In this document: piece by piece, positions 15,994 to 25,678 of the stretch
How the letters are laid out: every line of letters starts with the position of its first letter
Position numbering within the stretch: the first letter of the stretch is position 1
DNA from: Bacteroidota bacterium
Lineage (GTDB): Bacteria; Bacteroidota; Bacteroidia; J057; JADKCL01
Length of the DNA stretch: 64,000 nt
NCBI GenBank assembly: GCA_016718825.1
Contig: JADKCL010000029.1
Location: 17,877 to 81,876, forward strand
Direction of reading: 5' to 3'
The notes under the pieces: model-generated
Told to the model about the DNA's origin: nothing
The model's input: only the letters and a program-made list of their open reading frames with translations
Databases searched by the model: none
Position numbers and translations under genes: made by a program

Positions 15994-18900
15994 ATGTTGA
16001 GAGAATCTACGACTTTATCCAAAGGCTTGCTTGCCCGCTTTAGAAGTTCATCATTTTTGCTATTGCTTGCTTTAGGAGCTGCTTCGAGCGCCAATGCACA
16101 GTACTGTGCATCCAACGCGACGAGCACCTTTGACTCCAATATTGGCCTGGTACAGGTCAATACGATTAACAACAGCACCTTGGGTGTTTGCGCATCTTAC
16201 AGCAATTTCACCTCTCAAAGCACCAATCTCACGATTGGTAGCAATTATTCCATCACCGTGACGGCTGGAACATGTGGAGGTAACTACACCAAATACGGTA
16301 AAGCCTATGTTGACTGGAACCATGATTTTGATTTTCTCGATCCTAACGAGCAGATCGCGGCATTTGGTCCAGCACCAGCCACCAATACCTTCACTACGCC
16401 TTTCACAGTGCCGTTTGCAGCCTTGCTTGGCCCAGCTCGTTTGCGTGTAGTGGTGGTGGAAACCGGTACACTTGGATCCGTCAATTCCTGTGGTACTTAC
16501 ACATGGGGCGAAACCGAGGATTACACCGTCAACGTGCTTCCATCTGCACCTAATGATATGGGTGCGACCGTGATCATTAACCCCAACTCAGGTTGTAACT
16601 TGACGTCAACAGAGCAGGTTCAGATCACTGTGACCAATTTTGGAACCAACACACAAACGGCTTGGAACGTTGGCTACCGTGTCAATGGCGGTGCTCCGGT
16701 GATCGCCCCGATGACCGGCAACCTCGTTTCGGGTGCCTCTACCAACCATACGTTTGCGGTTCCTGCCAACTTGAGTGTGCCTGGCACATACACGATCAAG
16801 TCATGGACCTCGCTTGCGGGAGATGCATACGGTGGCAATGACACTGTTACCAAAGTCGTTACGGGTATTCCCGGGGTTTCAACCTATCCATATTTCGAGA
16901 ATTTTGAAGCCGGCAATGGTGGATGGCTCCCTGGCGGCACAGCGAATACTTGGGCCTATGGTACGCCTGCCAAGACGACGATTATTGGCGCGGCATCCGG
17001 CACAAAGGCTTACGTCACAGGTGGTGTAGGTACTACGCCCTATAACAACAACGAGCAATCGTATGTGCTTGGCCCCTGCTTTGACTTTGCAACCCTTCAG
17101 AACCCTTGGGTCTCCATGAAAATCTGGTGGGCCTCCGAATTTGGTTGGGACGGTACAAACCTTCAGTCCTCAACGGATTTTGGCAATACATGGGTCAATG
17201 TCGGAGCCTATTTGGATCCGGGAAACTGGTACAATGACAATACGATCGTGGGTCAACCAGGTGGTTCTGGCGAAGGCTGGACGGGCGGTGCTTTCGGAAA
17301 TACCAGCGGTTCAGGTGGTTGGGTCACGGCAGCGCACAGACTCGACGGCTTGGCTGGTTTGGGTTCCATCCGCTTCCGTATGACTTTTGCTTCCGATGGT
17401 TCTGTAAATGCCGACGGTGTTGCATTTGATGACTTCAGAATCGCTGAAGGCCCGGTTTGCAACTTGGGTCCTGATCAGTTGCTTTGTGGCGGCGATACGA
17501 TCGTGTTGGACGCCGGTCCCTATGCCTCATTTTTGTGGACACCCGGTGGTCAAACGACCCGTTACAAAACGATCACCCAAAACAACACTGGTCTTCAAAT
17601 CGTCAAAATTACCGACTCAAACGGGTTCTATGACTATGACTCGGTATTGGTTTCTTTGTCGAATCCATATTTGAATATCGGTCCTGACTCAAGTATTTGC
17701 CCTGGCGACACGGTGATGTTGGACGCGTTGTTCCACAACGGCGCAAGCTATGTTTGGAACACTGGCGCCACGACGCAAACCTACCCTGCAACCTTGGGTG
17801 GCACGTATTGGGTAGAAATCACCGACTCTGCAGGTTGTCAGAAAACGGATTCGATGACATTGACCATTTTCACGCCTCCGTCCTTGAGCCTCGGGTCTGA
17901 TACCACGGTTTGTGCCAATACCCCCGTTATTCTCGATGCAGGCACGGGTCCGGTTGGAACAATCTATCAATGGAATACCTCAAGTCAAACCCAAGTTTTG
18001 GTGGTGACTTCGGCAGGACAGTATAGTGCAAGCGTGACAACCCCTGGCGGATGTGCTGCCGTCGATACCGTTGAGGTTTTCCATTACCCGACCCCGGGTG
18101 TCAATTTGGGACCCAATCGCGTCGAATGTGGCGCCTTTACCTTGGATGCTGGTCCAAATGCCACAAGCTATCTCTGGAGTACAGGTGCGACAACGCAGAC
18201 CATCAGTGGTTCCACGGCAGGTAACTACAGCGTGACCGTGACCAATCAATACGGTTGTGCGGCCACCGACGTGGTCAGCATCACGATTGGTACGGTTCCG
18301 ACAGTTTCATTGAGCGCGCCACAATTGCTTTGCAATGGTCAAACAGCGGCCTTGGATGCTGGCAATCCGGGTAGCACCTATCTCTGGAGCACGGGCGCAA
18401 CGTCTCAGGTGATCACGGTATCGACTGCAGGCACCTATATCGTCAATGTCACCAACGCCAATGGCTGCACCGGTCGAGACACCATTTTGATTTCAGTTTC
18501 GACATTGGCCGTCAACCTTGGTCCAAATACCAATATTTGCGACAATGGTACCCAAACGCTGAATGCTGGAAATCCGGGAATGACCTTCCTGTGGAGCAAT
18601 GGCGCAAGTTCACAGTCGATCGTGGTCGCCCAACCTGGCACGTATTCCGTGACGGTTACCGATCTACAGGGTTGCAGTGCAGGCGATAATATCATCTTGT
18701 CCCAAGTACCGGGTGTCTATGCCAATATTAGCGCACCTTCGACGGCATCTTTGTTCTTCCCCGTTCAGTTCACCGACATCAGCACGGGTAACCCCACGCA
18801 ATGGACTTGGTGGTTTGGCGATGGATTGACGAGCAACCAACAGAATCCGGTGCACAATTACAGTGCGATTGGCCTTTACACAGTGACGTTGATCGCTTCG

Positions 18901-19224
18901 GATGGCTTCTGCCGTGATACCTTCACAACGACGATTGACGTGAACAACTACGTTGGAGTGGACGAAAGCAGCTTTGCAGCTGCAATCAACCTGTACCCCA
19001 ATCCCTCTGATGGCCTCTTCAATCTTTATCTTGAACTCTTCAAGCGCAATGACCTTGAAATCAAGGTTACTGACCTGAGTGGCAAGGTTGTGTTTGCCGA
19101 ATTGGTTCGTAAAGCAATTACCTACAAGGGTGAAATTGATTTGAAAGATCTTTCTAAGGGCGTTTATATCCTATCCTTGCAAGCGGGAGAGAATAAAATC
19201 TACCGCAAGCTCGTGATTCAATAA
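15994..19224 (+). CDS. Giant T9SS-exported protein with GEVED, Ig-like repeats and PKD
   Basis: 1076 aa. Signal region about residues 1-36 (long n-region, ends SSANAQ). Residues about 60-190 are a GEVED domain: YSITVTAGTCGGNYTKYGKAYVDWNHDFDF and the closing WGETEDYTVNV. A CARDB-like segment follows (about 195-290), then a jelly-roll/MAM-like region with YPYFENFEAGNGGW (about 300-485). From about 489 there are six consecutive Ig-like repeats of about 70 aa, each starting like NLGPDxxxC, with LDAG and YxWSTGATTQ and ending in a G-C-x-x-x-D strand. A PKD domain (WTWWFGDG) is at about 910-985 and a T9SS domain (NLYPNPSDGLFNLYLEL, ending KLVIQ) at 990-1076. Expected to be a surface or gliding-type adhesin. 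Its C-terminal half is paralogous to the next gene. Confidence 0.88.
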   Translation: MLRESTTLSKGLLARFRSSSFLLLLALGAASSANAQYCASNATSTFDSNIGLVQVNTINNSTLGVCASYSNFTSQSTNLTIGSNYSITVTAGTCGGNYTKYGKAYVDWNHDFDFLDPNEQIAAFGPAPATNTFTTPFTVPFAALLGPARLRVVVVETGTLGSVNSCGTYTWGETEDYTVNVLPSAPNDMGATVIINPNSGCNLTSTEQVQITVTNFGTNTQTAWNVGYRVNGGAPVIAPMTGNLVSGASTNHTFAVPANLSVPGTYTIKSWTSLAGDAYGGNDTVTKVVTGIPGVSTYPYFENFEAGNGGWLPGGTANTWAYGTPAKTTIIGAASGTKAYVTGGVGTTPYNNNEQSYVLGPCFDFATLQNPWVSMKIWWASEFGWDGTNLQSSTDFGNTWVNVGAYLDPGNWYNDNTIVGQPGGSGEGWTGGAFGNTSGSGGWVTAAHRLDGLAGLGSIRFRMTFASDGSVNADGVAFDDFRIAEGPVCNLGPDQLLCGGDTIVLDAGPYASFLWTPGGQTTRYKTITQNNTGLQIVKITDSNGFYDYDSVLVSLSNPYLNIGPDSSICPGDTVMLDALFHNGASYVWNTGATTQTYPATLGGTYWVEITDSAGCQKTDSMTLTIFTPPSLSLGSDTTVCANTPVILDAGTGPVGTIYQWNTSSQTQVLVVTSAGQYSASVTTPGGCAAVDTVEVFHYPTPGVNLGPNRVECGAFTLDAGPNATSYLWSTGATTQTISGSTAGNYSVTVTNQYGCAATDVVSITIGTVPTVSLSAPQLLCNGQTAALDAGNPGSTYLWSTGATSQVITVSTAGTYIVNVTNANGCTGRDTILISVSTLAVNLGPNTNICDNGTQTLNAGNPGMTFLWSNGASSQSIVVAQPGTYSVTVTDLQGCSAGDNIILSQVPGVYANISAPSTASLFFPVQFTDISTGNPTQWTWWFGDGLTSNQQNPVHNYSAIGLYTVTLIASDGFCRDTFTTTIDVNNYVGVDESSFAAAINLYPNPSDGLFNLYLELFKRNDLEIKVTDLSGKVVFAELVRKAITYKGEIDLKDLSKGVYILSLQAGENKIYRKLVIQ

Positions 19225-19250
19225 TCGCGCTTTAGATTCTTTCTTCTATA

Positions 19251-19288
19251 GTTCGCCTCAGTCCAAAACTGAGGCGAACTTGTTTTTT
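19251..19288 (+). terminator. Rho-independent terminator after the 16-kb gene
   Basis: 11-bp perfect stem GTTCGCCTCAG (19251-19261) / CTGAGGCGAAC (19269-19279), 7-nt loop, then a TTGTTTTTT tract. Confidence 0.9.
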
Positions 19289-19484
19289 GTGGCAAAGACA
19301 ATCCCAGCTGTAGAGGATAGCGCTTCGTTCGCGACATCGTGGTCTTGTTTCCAAGCAATCACGTCAACTTGAATGTCGTGAATTTGGCCATTGAATACGG
19401 GGCTTTCATCGAAAAGCTTGCTTAAAACCATGCATTTGGCTAAATTGCAGATTCTTAAAGCGTTCGTAATTTAAGGATCACAAA

Positions 19485-22400
19485 ATGAATCAACTTTTGC
19501 GCGTTTATTCACTTTTAGCCTTGCTTTTCTTGTATTCAGGCAGCGTTTTTGCGGCGTTGAATGGTGCCTATACCATCGGGTCGGGACCAGCCACCGGGAC
19601 GAATTACCTGACGTTTTCTTCGGCAGTTTCAGACATGGTTTCTGGTGTGCGGGCTGACGGTGGACCCGCCAATGGAGTCGGAGTCTCAGGTCCGGTTGTG
19701 TTCACCGTGGCCGCAGGAACTTACAATGAGCAGATTTTGATCCCCGTCATTACGGGTGCATCGCCGCTCAATACGATCACTTTTGATGGGGTGGACCCAT
19801 TGACCCGCGTGATCACTTGGTCAAGCGTCACTTCCGGTGATTACACCATTCGCCTGAATGGTGCGGACTACATTCGATTTCTGAACCTTGGAATTGCCAA
19901 TCCGGGAGCGACTTTTGGCTTTGGTGTGCAGTTGCTTGCAGGAGCAGACAACAACATTATCAATGGATGTCGCATCGTTCTCCCCAGTACCTCCACAGGT
20001 TCTACAAAAGTGGGTATTTGTGCCGCAACGACCTACACGACCCTGGGTTTGTTTGCCTCCAATCTTTCCTTGATCAACAATACGATCATCGGAGGCTACA
20101 TTGGTGTGACCGTGAATGGCCCAAGTGGCACGCAAGCGACTGGTCTTACCATGACTGGGAATACGATCACAGATGCTTATTATTCAGGTATGTACATCAG
20201 CTACATCAACCTGATGAATGCCTCGCAAAACACCATTCTGATGCGAAACGGATACGCATCGGGGTATGGTGCGCAGTTGCGTTATTGCTCGCAGTTTGAC
20301 TTCTCACGGAATTCAATTCAAAGAGCGGGTCTTTATGGTGTTTATTTGATTGGCACCAACTTCAATATGAACAACCCCGCCAATCTCACCAACAACATGA
20401 TTGGAGGTGGTTTTCAAACCACGGGAACTAGCTACGGCATCTACCTGACGACCAACCGTTTTTTGAATATCTACCACAACAGTGTTTTGTGTGACAACAG
20501 CTCCGGATCTGGTTCGCGGGCCCTCTATGTCTTGGGTACGAGCAATGACCTGAACATTCAGAACAACTCCTTTGCAACGACGGTCGCGGGCTCCGCGAGT
20601 TATGCCATGTACGTCACCTCGACGACTGCATTGGCTTCTTGTGATTACAACAACTATTACACGGCAGGCAATACGCTTGCTTATTTTCAAGCAGCCTATG
20701 CCACTTTGCCAGCGTTGCAACTGGCTTATCCAGGATTCAATCAGAATTGCCAGGTTGGTTGGCCCAACTACAATTCCAACACGGATTTGCATACAACTGG
20801 AGCGCCTTTGAGCAACTGGGCGGTCAATATTCCCGCAGTTACCAACGATATCGACGGCAACACACGGCCACTTCCGCCGGATTTGATCAAGGATGTAGGT
20901 GCTGACGAATTTAATGTTCCACTTGTGGACTTGGACATCGCACAGTTGGTGAACCCCTTGGTGCCTACCATTGGTGCAAATTCAGTGCAGGTCAGGTTGC
21001 AAAACAATGGAGGCAATTCGCAGAATGGAACGCCGGTAACCCTTCAGTATTCAACCGATGGTGGTGCTACTTGGCCCGTCACGCAGGTTTTTACGCCTAC
21101 CACCTTGGGAGCGATCGGAAATCAGGAGACATTTACCTTTACAACGCCTTGGACGATTTCTACAGCCGGCAACTACAACTTCTGCGTTCGCATCAATCCG
21201 CAGTTGTTGGGAGATCCTGACGGGAGTGATCAGCTTTGCCTGAGTGTTTGCACGGGAATGTCAGGTACCTACACTGTCAATGGCGGCCTTGCCACGGGTG
21301 GTACCAATTACAACAATTTTTATGATCTCAGTGCCGCGCTTGGCGGTTGTGGAATTTCAGGTCCGGTGCTCGTCAATGTCGTGCCAGGCGTTTACAACCA
21401 ATCATTTACCATTGGTCACATCAATGGTGTTTCTTCCATCAACACCGTAACCATCGACGGTGGCGATACTTCGTTGGTGACGATTCAAGCGAGTATTTCG
21501 ACGGCCAACGGCTCGATCATTACCTTGGACAGCGCGGATTATGTCACCTTCAGGGGGATCAAAGTGAATTCCTTGGGGGTAACCTACGGTAGCTGTTTCA
21601 AATTGACCAACGGTGCCAACAATGTCACCATCGACAGTTGTGCCTTGGTGATGCCCGCGAATGCCACATCTGCCTATCATATCGGTGTGCTTTCCTCCGG
21701 AACCACCTATTCCACCTACGGCAATCATGCCAATGATCTGACTGTGAGCAATAACGTGATTCGTGGCGGATACTACGGTGTGAGGATCAATGGGATCAGT
21801 ACAACCGCCTATTGTAATGGAAACCGGATTCTCAACAACAAGATCAGTCATTTCTACTACTACGGAATCTATTCTTACTACCAAAGCACGCCTGAATTCC
21901 GTGGGAATACGATCATCAGTAGGACCTCGGGAACATTCAGCACGTCGTCGTATGGGATTTATGCCTACTATGCGCAAGGCTCCTTCCGTATCGAAGACAA
22001 CGTTGTTCATTCTGTAGGCAACTATGGCGTCTATTTGAACTTTGGCAATGCGAATAACTCAGGTACCGGTCGCATCGTCAACAACATGATCGGAGGCAAT
22101 TTTCAAAGTACAGGAACCGCCTATGGCCTTTACATGGCATCCAGCAAAGACATTGATGTTTACCACAACAGTATCTATCTGGGTGATAACAGTGGCTATG
22201 TCGTTTACGTGGTCGGCAGCCCACCTACCGTGGACAGCCTACGTTTTGTAAACAATATTTTTGATGCAGGAGGATCTTTCCCCGGCATCGGAGGCAGGAC
22301 TTTCTACGCGGCAAATTCGGCAACCGTTCAAAGATTGGACTACAACCTGTATCACTCGCGTGGTAGTCAATTCGCGGTTTGGGGTGGCATCACCTACGCA

Positions 22401-24374
22401 TCGTTTCTTACTTGGAGGCAAGGTGCTCCGCTGGTAAATGTGAATTCGGTCAGTGATGATCCGGGCTTTGTCGGACCTACCAATTTGCATCTTGTTTGCA
22501 GCCCTAGCGACAACCTGGGTACGCCTTTGGGCATCAATTTGGATATTGACAAGCAAACACGCTCGCTTTCGACGCCTGATATGGGAGCCGATGAGTTCAC
22601 AAGTATCACGGTAAGCACGAGCCTTGGACCTGATACTGCCTACTGCGGATCACAAGTCATTTATGCAGATACGGTCGCATTCGAGCAGTTTCAGTGGGGC
22701 GGTGTCAATCAATATTTGCCATTTACCAACGTAGATACGACTGGATTTTATTCGGTTTATGTGATTGATTCCAACAATTGCCGTGCTACGGATACGGTCT
22801 ACATCGTGATTGACAGCCTTCCGATGCTTGCCTATGAAGGTGATACCGTGACGGTCTGCAATACAACGATCCTTGATGCTCAAAATGCGGGAAGCACATA
22901 TCAATGGAGTAACGGTGCACAAACGCAAACCACCACTCCTGCAAACGCAGGCATGTATTTCGTGACGGTGACAACCACAGCGGGATGTAGTCTCACAGAT
23001 AGCGTTTTGGTGAATCTGAATGCAAATCCGACCCTCGAATTGGGGCCTGACACGACATTCTGTCTGGGTGCAGGCGCGTTATTGGATGCTGGGGCTGGGC
23101 CAACAGGGACGACCTACCAATGGAATACTGGGGCAACGACGCAAATCGTGGTCATCACATCGCCTGGCAGCTACTTTGTGACCGTGACCTCCGCCCAAGG
23201 CTGCGTCTCCACGGATAGCGTGTTTATGAACATTTTGCAGGCACCGGTATTGAACCTGGGTCCCAATCATACCGCTTGCGGTCCTGAAATACTGGATGCT
23301 GGGAACACGGGTGCATCCTATCAATGGAGTACAGGTTCCAATGCCCAGACCATCACCGTGAATTCGTCAGGAACCTATTCGGTGACCGTGACCAACGGTG
23401 CTGGTTGTCAGACGGTTGATAACATCACCATTACCATGGGTTCGACACCGCAGGTCGCCTTGGGTCCCAACCTTCTGCTCTGTGGAGGTCAAACGGCAAC
23501 ATTGGATGCCGGTAATCCAGGTAGTACTTATGCCTGGAGTTCAGGTGCAACGACGCAGACGATCACCGTTTCTGCAGCGGGAACCTACATTGTGAGCGTT
23601 ACCAACCAAGGTGGGTGCGTCGGGCATGATACCATTTCCGTCACGCAAAGCACGCTGTCAGTGAATCTCGGACCGAATACCAACATCTGCGACAACAGTA
23701 CCCAAACCTTGAATGCAGGTAATCCAGGGATGACCTATCTCTGGAGCAACGGTGCAAGCTCGCAGTCGGTGGTCGTCAATCAGCCGGGAACCTATTCGGT
23801 TACCGTGACCGATGGCTTGGGATGCACTGCAGGTGACAATATCATTTTGTCGCAGGTGCCTGGGGTCTATGCAGGAATTTCGGCGCAAGCCACGGCTAAC
23901 CTCTATGCGCCTGTACCCTTCACAGATGCAAGCACCGGAGGCGTAACCACTTGGTTTTGGGACTTTGGTGATGCCCAGACCAGCACACTGCAAAATCCAG
24001 TTCATTCCTACCTTGCGTTGGGCGTCTACACCGTGACGTTGATTGTGACCGATGGTTTCTGTCGCGATACAACTACCACTATGGTCGATGTCAACCAATA
24101 TGTGAAAGTCGACGATGCCTCGTTTGCTGCTTCATTGGACATTTATCCCAATCCTTCGAATGGCCTTTTCCATTTGTATTTGGAATTGCACAAACGCAGC
24201 GATGTTGATCTGCGCGTGATGGATCTCAGCGGAAAGGTGGTCTACCAAGACCAATTGCGCCGCGCCGTCAGCTATCAAGGTGATCTCGATTTGAGCAATT
24301 TGAGCAAGGGTGTTTATGTGCTAACGCTGGAGTCCAGCGGTCAGCGCATTTTCCAAAAGTTGGTCATTCAATAG
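19485..24374 (+). CDS. Giant T9SS-exported protein with two beta-helix domains, Ig-like repeats and PKD
   Basis: 1629 aa. Signal peptide MNQLLRVYSLLALLFLYSGSVFA. Residues about 24-470 and about 590-1035 are two right-handed beta-helix domains of similar build: each begins with GxYTIGSGPATGTNYLTF or TYTVNGGLATGGTNYNNF, contains LNGADYIRFLNLGI or LDSADYVTFRGIKV, and ends in a DxGADEF strand. A CARDB-like beta sandwich lies between (about 475-585). Residues about 1045-1465 are six Ig-like repeats, then PKD (WFWDFGDAQ) and a T9SS domain with IYPNPSNGLFHLYLELHK. The last three Ig repeats, PKD and sorting domain are closely similar to those of the gene at 15994. Probably a surface-exposed polysaccharide-binding or adhesion protein; no catalytic residues can be pointed to. 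Confidence 0.88.
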   Translation: MNQLLRVYSLLALLFLYSGSVFAALNGAYTIGSGPATGTNYLTFSSAVSDMVSGVRADGGPANGVGVSGPVVFTVAAGTYNEQILIPVITGASPLNTITFDGVDPLTRVITWSSVTSGDYTIRLNGADYIRFLNLGIANPGATFGFGVQLLAGADNNIINGCRIVLPSTSTGSTKVGICAATTYTTLGLFASNLSLINNTIIGGYIGVTVNGPSGTQATGLTMTGNTITDAYYSGMYISYINLMNASQNTILMRNGYASGYGAQLRYCSQFDFSRNSIQRAGLYGVYLIGTNFNMNNPANLTNNMIGGGFQTTGTSYGIYLTTNRFLNIYHNSVLCDNSSGSGSRALYVLGTSNDLNIQNNSFATTVAGSASYAMYVTSTTALASCDYNNYYTAGNTLAYFQAAYATLPALQLAYPGFNQNCQVGWPNYNSNTDLHTTGAPLSNWAVNIPAVTNDIDGNTRPLPPDLIKDVGADEFNVPLVDLDIAQLVNPLVPTIGANSVQVRLQNNGGNSQNGTPVTLQYSTDGGATWPVTQVFTPTTLGAIGNQETFTFTTPWTISTAGNYNFCVRINPQLLGDPDGSDQLCLSVCTGMSGTYTVNGGLATGGTNYNNFYDLSAALGGCGISGPVLVNVVPGVYNQSFTIGHINGVSSINTVTIDGGDTSLVTIQASISTANGSIITLDSADYVTFRGIKVNSLGVTYGSCFKLTNGANNVTIDSCALVMPANATSAYHIGVLSSGTTYSTYGNHANDLTVSNNVIRGGYYGVRINGISTTAYCNGNRILNNKISHFYYYGIYSYYQSTPEFRGNTIISRTSGTFSTSSYGIYAYYAQGSFRIEDNVVHSVGNYGVYLNFGNANNSGTGRIVNNMIGGNFQSTGTAYGLYMASSKDIDVYHNSIYLGDNSGYVVYVVGSPPTVDSLRFVNNIFDAGGSFPGIGGRTFYAANSATVQRLDYNLYHSRGSQFAVWGGITYASFLTWRQGAPLVNVNSVSDDPGFVGPTNLHLVCSPSDNLGTPLGINLDIDKQTRSLSTPDMGADEFTSITVSTSLGPDTAYCGSQVIYADTVAFEQFQWGGVNQYLPFTNVDTTGFYSVYVIDSNNCRATDTVYIVIDSLPMLAYEGDTVTVCNTTILDAQNAGSTYQWSNGAQTQTTTPANAGMYFVTVTTTAGCSLTDSVLVNLNANPTLELGPDTTFCLGAGALLDAGAGPTGTTYQWNTGATTQIVVITSPGSYFVTVTSAQGCVSTDSVFMNILQAPVLNLGPNHTACGPEILDAGNTGASYQWSTGSNAQTITVNSSGTYSVTVTNGAGCQTVDNITITMGSTPQVALGPNLLLCGGQTATLDAGNPGSTYAWSSGATTQTITVSAAGTYIVSVTNQGGCVGHDTISVTQSTLSVNLGPNTNICDNSTQTLNAGNPGMTYLWSNGASSQSVVVNQPGTYSVTVTDGLGCTAGDNIILSQVPGVYAGISAQATANLYAPVPFTDASTGGVTTWFWDFGDAQTSTLQNPVHSYLALGVYTVTLIVTDGFCRDTTTTMVDVNQYVKVDDASFAASLDIYPNPSNGLFHLYLELHKRSDVDLRVMDLSGKVVYQDQLRRAVSYQGDLDLSNLSKGVYVLTLESSGQRIFQKLVIQ

Positions 24375-24425
24375 CCTTCGCAACTTGAAGGATGGTTTTT
24401 GGCTTCGAAAATGCCTGGAACCTGA

Positions 24426-24468
24426 TTGTGGCCCGAAAATTCTCAGGATTTTCGGGCCACAACTTTTT
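24426..24468 (+). terminator. Rho-independent terminator after the 19-kb gene
   Basis: 15-bp stem TTGTGGCCCGAAAAT (24426-24440) / ATTTTCGGGCCACAA (24448-24462), 7-nt loop, followed by CTTTTTAA. Confidence 0.9.
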
Positions 24469-24720
24469 AACGTCCCTTGATTTTTGCTGGAGAATGTTCT
24501 TAATTAGTCCTTCGAGGGGTAGGAGAGTGCGGTCGAAGGAAATTCCATTAGTTTCATTACACGACTTATAGAGAGGAATGCTATTGAGCATTCATGGGCC
24601 CCGACCTTCTCAGTCGGGGTTCCAGTTTTTTGGATAAGCTATTGGTGATGAAGAATCACCGCTTTCCTTATTTTGAAAATTGAGTCTTCTCTTCGAAATT
24701 CGATTTTACATTCGTCAGCG
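24469..24720. other. Leader/intergenic region with a second hairpin
   Basis: No gene is seen. CCCCGAC (24599-24605) and GTCGGGG (24613-24619) form a 7-bp stem followed by TTCCAGTTTTTT, terminator-like on the plus strand, about 100 bp before the next gene. It could be a transcription attenuator or a second terminator. Confidence 0.5.
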
Positions 24721-25191
24721 ATGAACAATTACAGGACCATCCCCGACTTGATCAAGATTTTACCCGATTCTGGTCGTGACCATGCTGAGGAATGGTGGCT
24801 CAACCTTTCAGAGTCAGAACGACGCGAGTTCGGTGATCTTTGGGAGGAATCCTTGGAAAAGGATGCCAAAGGTTTAGTATTGGTAGGGTTTGATGCTGAT
24901 CGCGGCTATATCTTCAAGGGATCCTTTAGGGAAGGCGATGACGTGGACGTTGCTGAGTTTGACGACGACGAATTGTTTGATCAATATTTCAACGAAACCG
25001 GACAATCAACGACAGCGCCCGTTTACCGTGTTTTCCATGTTTGCATGGCACATCCCGCAGCAAAGGCTTGTTTGGACAATGGCTTGATCCCCCACGATTT
25101 TAAATGTCCGCTTGCAAACGAAGAATGTCCCATGCGAATGGTTTTAAATGCGACAAATGGACGGAGCATCCAAATCCAGGCAATTTTATAG
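24721..25191 (+). CDS. Small acidic Cys-containing protein of unknown function
   Basis: 156 aa from the ATG at 24721 (MNNYRTIPDLIKILPD). The frame extends to a TTG at 24673, but that start would place non-conserved-looking residues first. No signal peptide. The first half is helical and acidic (EEWWLNLSESERREFGDLWEESLEKD, then EGDDVDVAEFDDDELFDQYFN). The C-terminal third holds five cysteines in CMAHPAAKAC...KCPLANEEC, which could bind a metal, although spacing does not match a standard zinc ribbon. No family recognised. It is convergent with paaD; the stop is only 2 bp from the paaD stop. Confidence 0.6.
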   Translation: MNNYRTIPDLIKILPDSGRDHAEEWWLNLSESERREFGDLWEESLEKDAKGLVLVGFDADRGYIFKGSFREGDDVDVAEFDDDELFDQYFNETGQSTTAPVYRVFHVCMAHPAAKACLDNGLIPHDFKCPLANEECPMRMVLNATNGRSIQIQAIL

Positions 25192-25192
25192 C

Positions 25193-25678
25193 CTACAGCG
25201 GCTTAAACTGCTCAAACGTTTCTTGACAATTCCGGCAATGGTGTACCGCACGGCAAGCCGTCGGACCAAAAGGTGAAATCAAAAAGGTATTGTTGGAGGA
25301 GCACTTGGGACAAACCGCATTCTGCAAGACCTCCAAAGTAAGCATCCCATCGAAGGCCGGAGGAGGGGAAAGGCCGAAGTCTTTCAGGAGCACCCGCCCA
25401 CGCGGGCTGATCAGGTTGGTCGACCAAGGTTCATTGTACATGACGTCGACCCGACTTTCTTTTACACCATGCGCGGTAAGCACCTGCACGATGTTTTCCT
25501 TCATATGGTTGATCGCAGGGCAGCCAGCAAAAGTCGGCGTCAGTTGCACGACAACCGCGCCATTCTCATCGATCAGGACGTCACGAATCACCCCCAAATC
25601 CACGACGGAAATCACAGGTATCTCGGGATCCTTGACTTCCTGCAAGGCTTCGTAGACTTCGTCTTGGGTGATCATCAC
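25193..25678 (-). CDS. paaD: Phenylacetyl-CoA epoxidase subunit PaaD
   Basis: 161 aa (or 160 from the second Met). MIP18/DUF59 family member. The N-terminal domain has LQEVKDPEIPVISVVDLGVIRDV and the conserved PTFAGCPAI loop with Cys78 (of TFAGCP); the C-terminal part is a four-Cys/His zinc ribbon, CPKCSSNNT then CRAVHHCRNCQE. PaaD is needed for maturation or assembly of the diiron PaaABC epoxidase and probably helps deliver or repair its metal cluster. It overlaps the paaC stop by 4 bp, implying coupled translation. It is the last gene of the cluster here; the expected reductase gene paaE does not follow. Confidence 0.93.
   Translation of the reverse strand: MMITQDEVYEALQEVKDPEIPVISVVDLGVIRDVLIDENGAVVVQLTPTFAGCPAINHMKENIVQVLTAHGVKESRVDVMYNEPWSTNLISPRGRVLLKDFGLSPPPAFDGMLTLEVLQNAVCPKCSSNNTFLISPFGPTACRAVHHCRNCQETFEQFKPL

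Noticed and set aside
15994..24374. One original gene split into two giant T9SS genes
   Set aside because: Each has its own signal peptide, complete C-terminal sorting domain and terminator; these are paralogues, not fragments.
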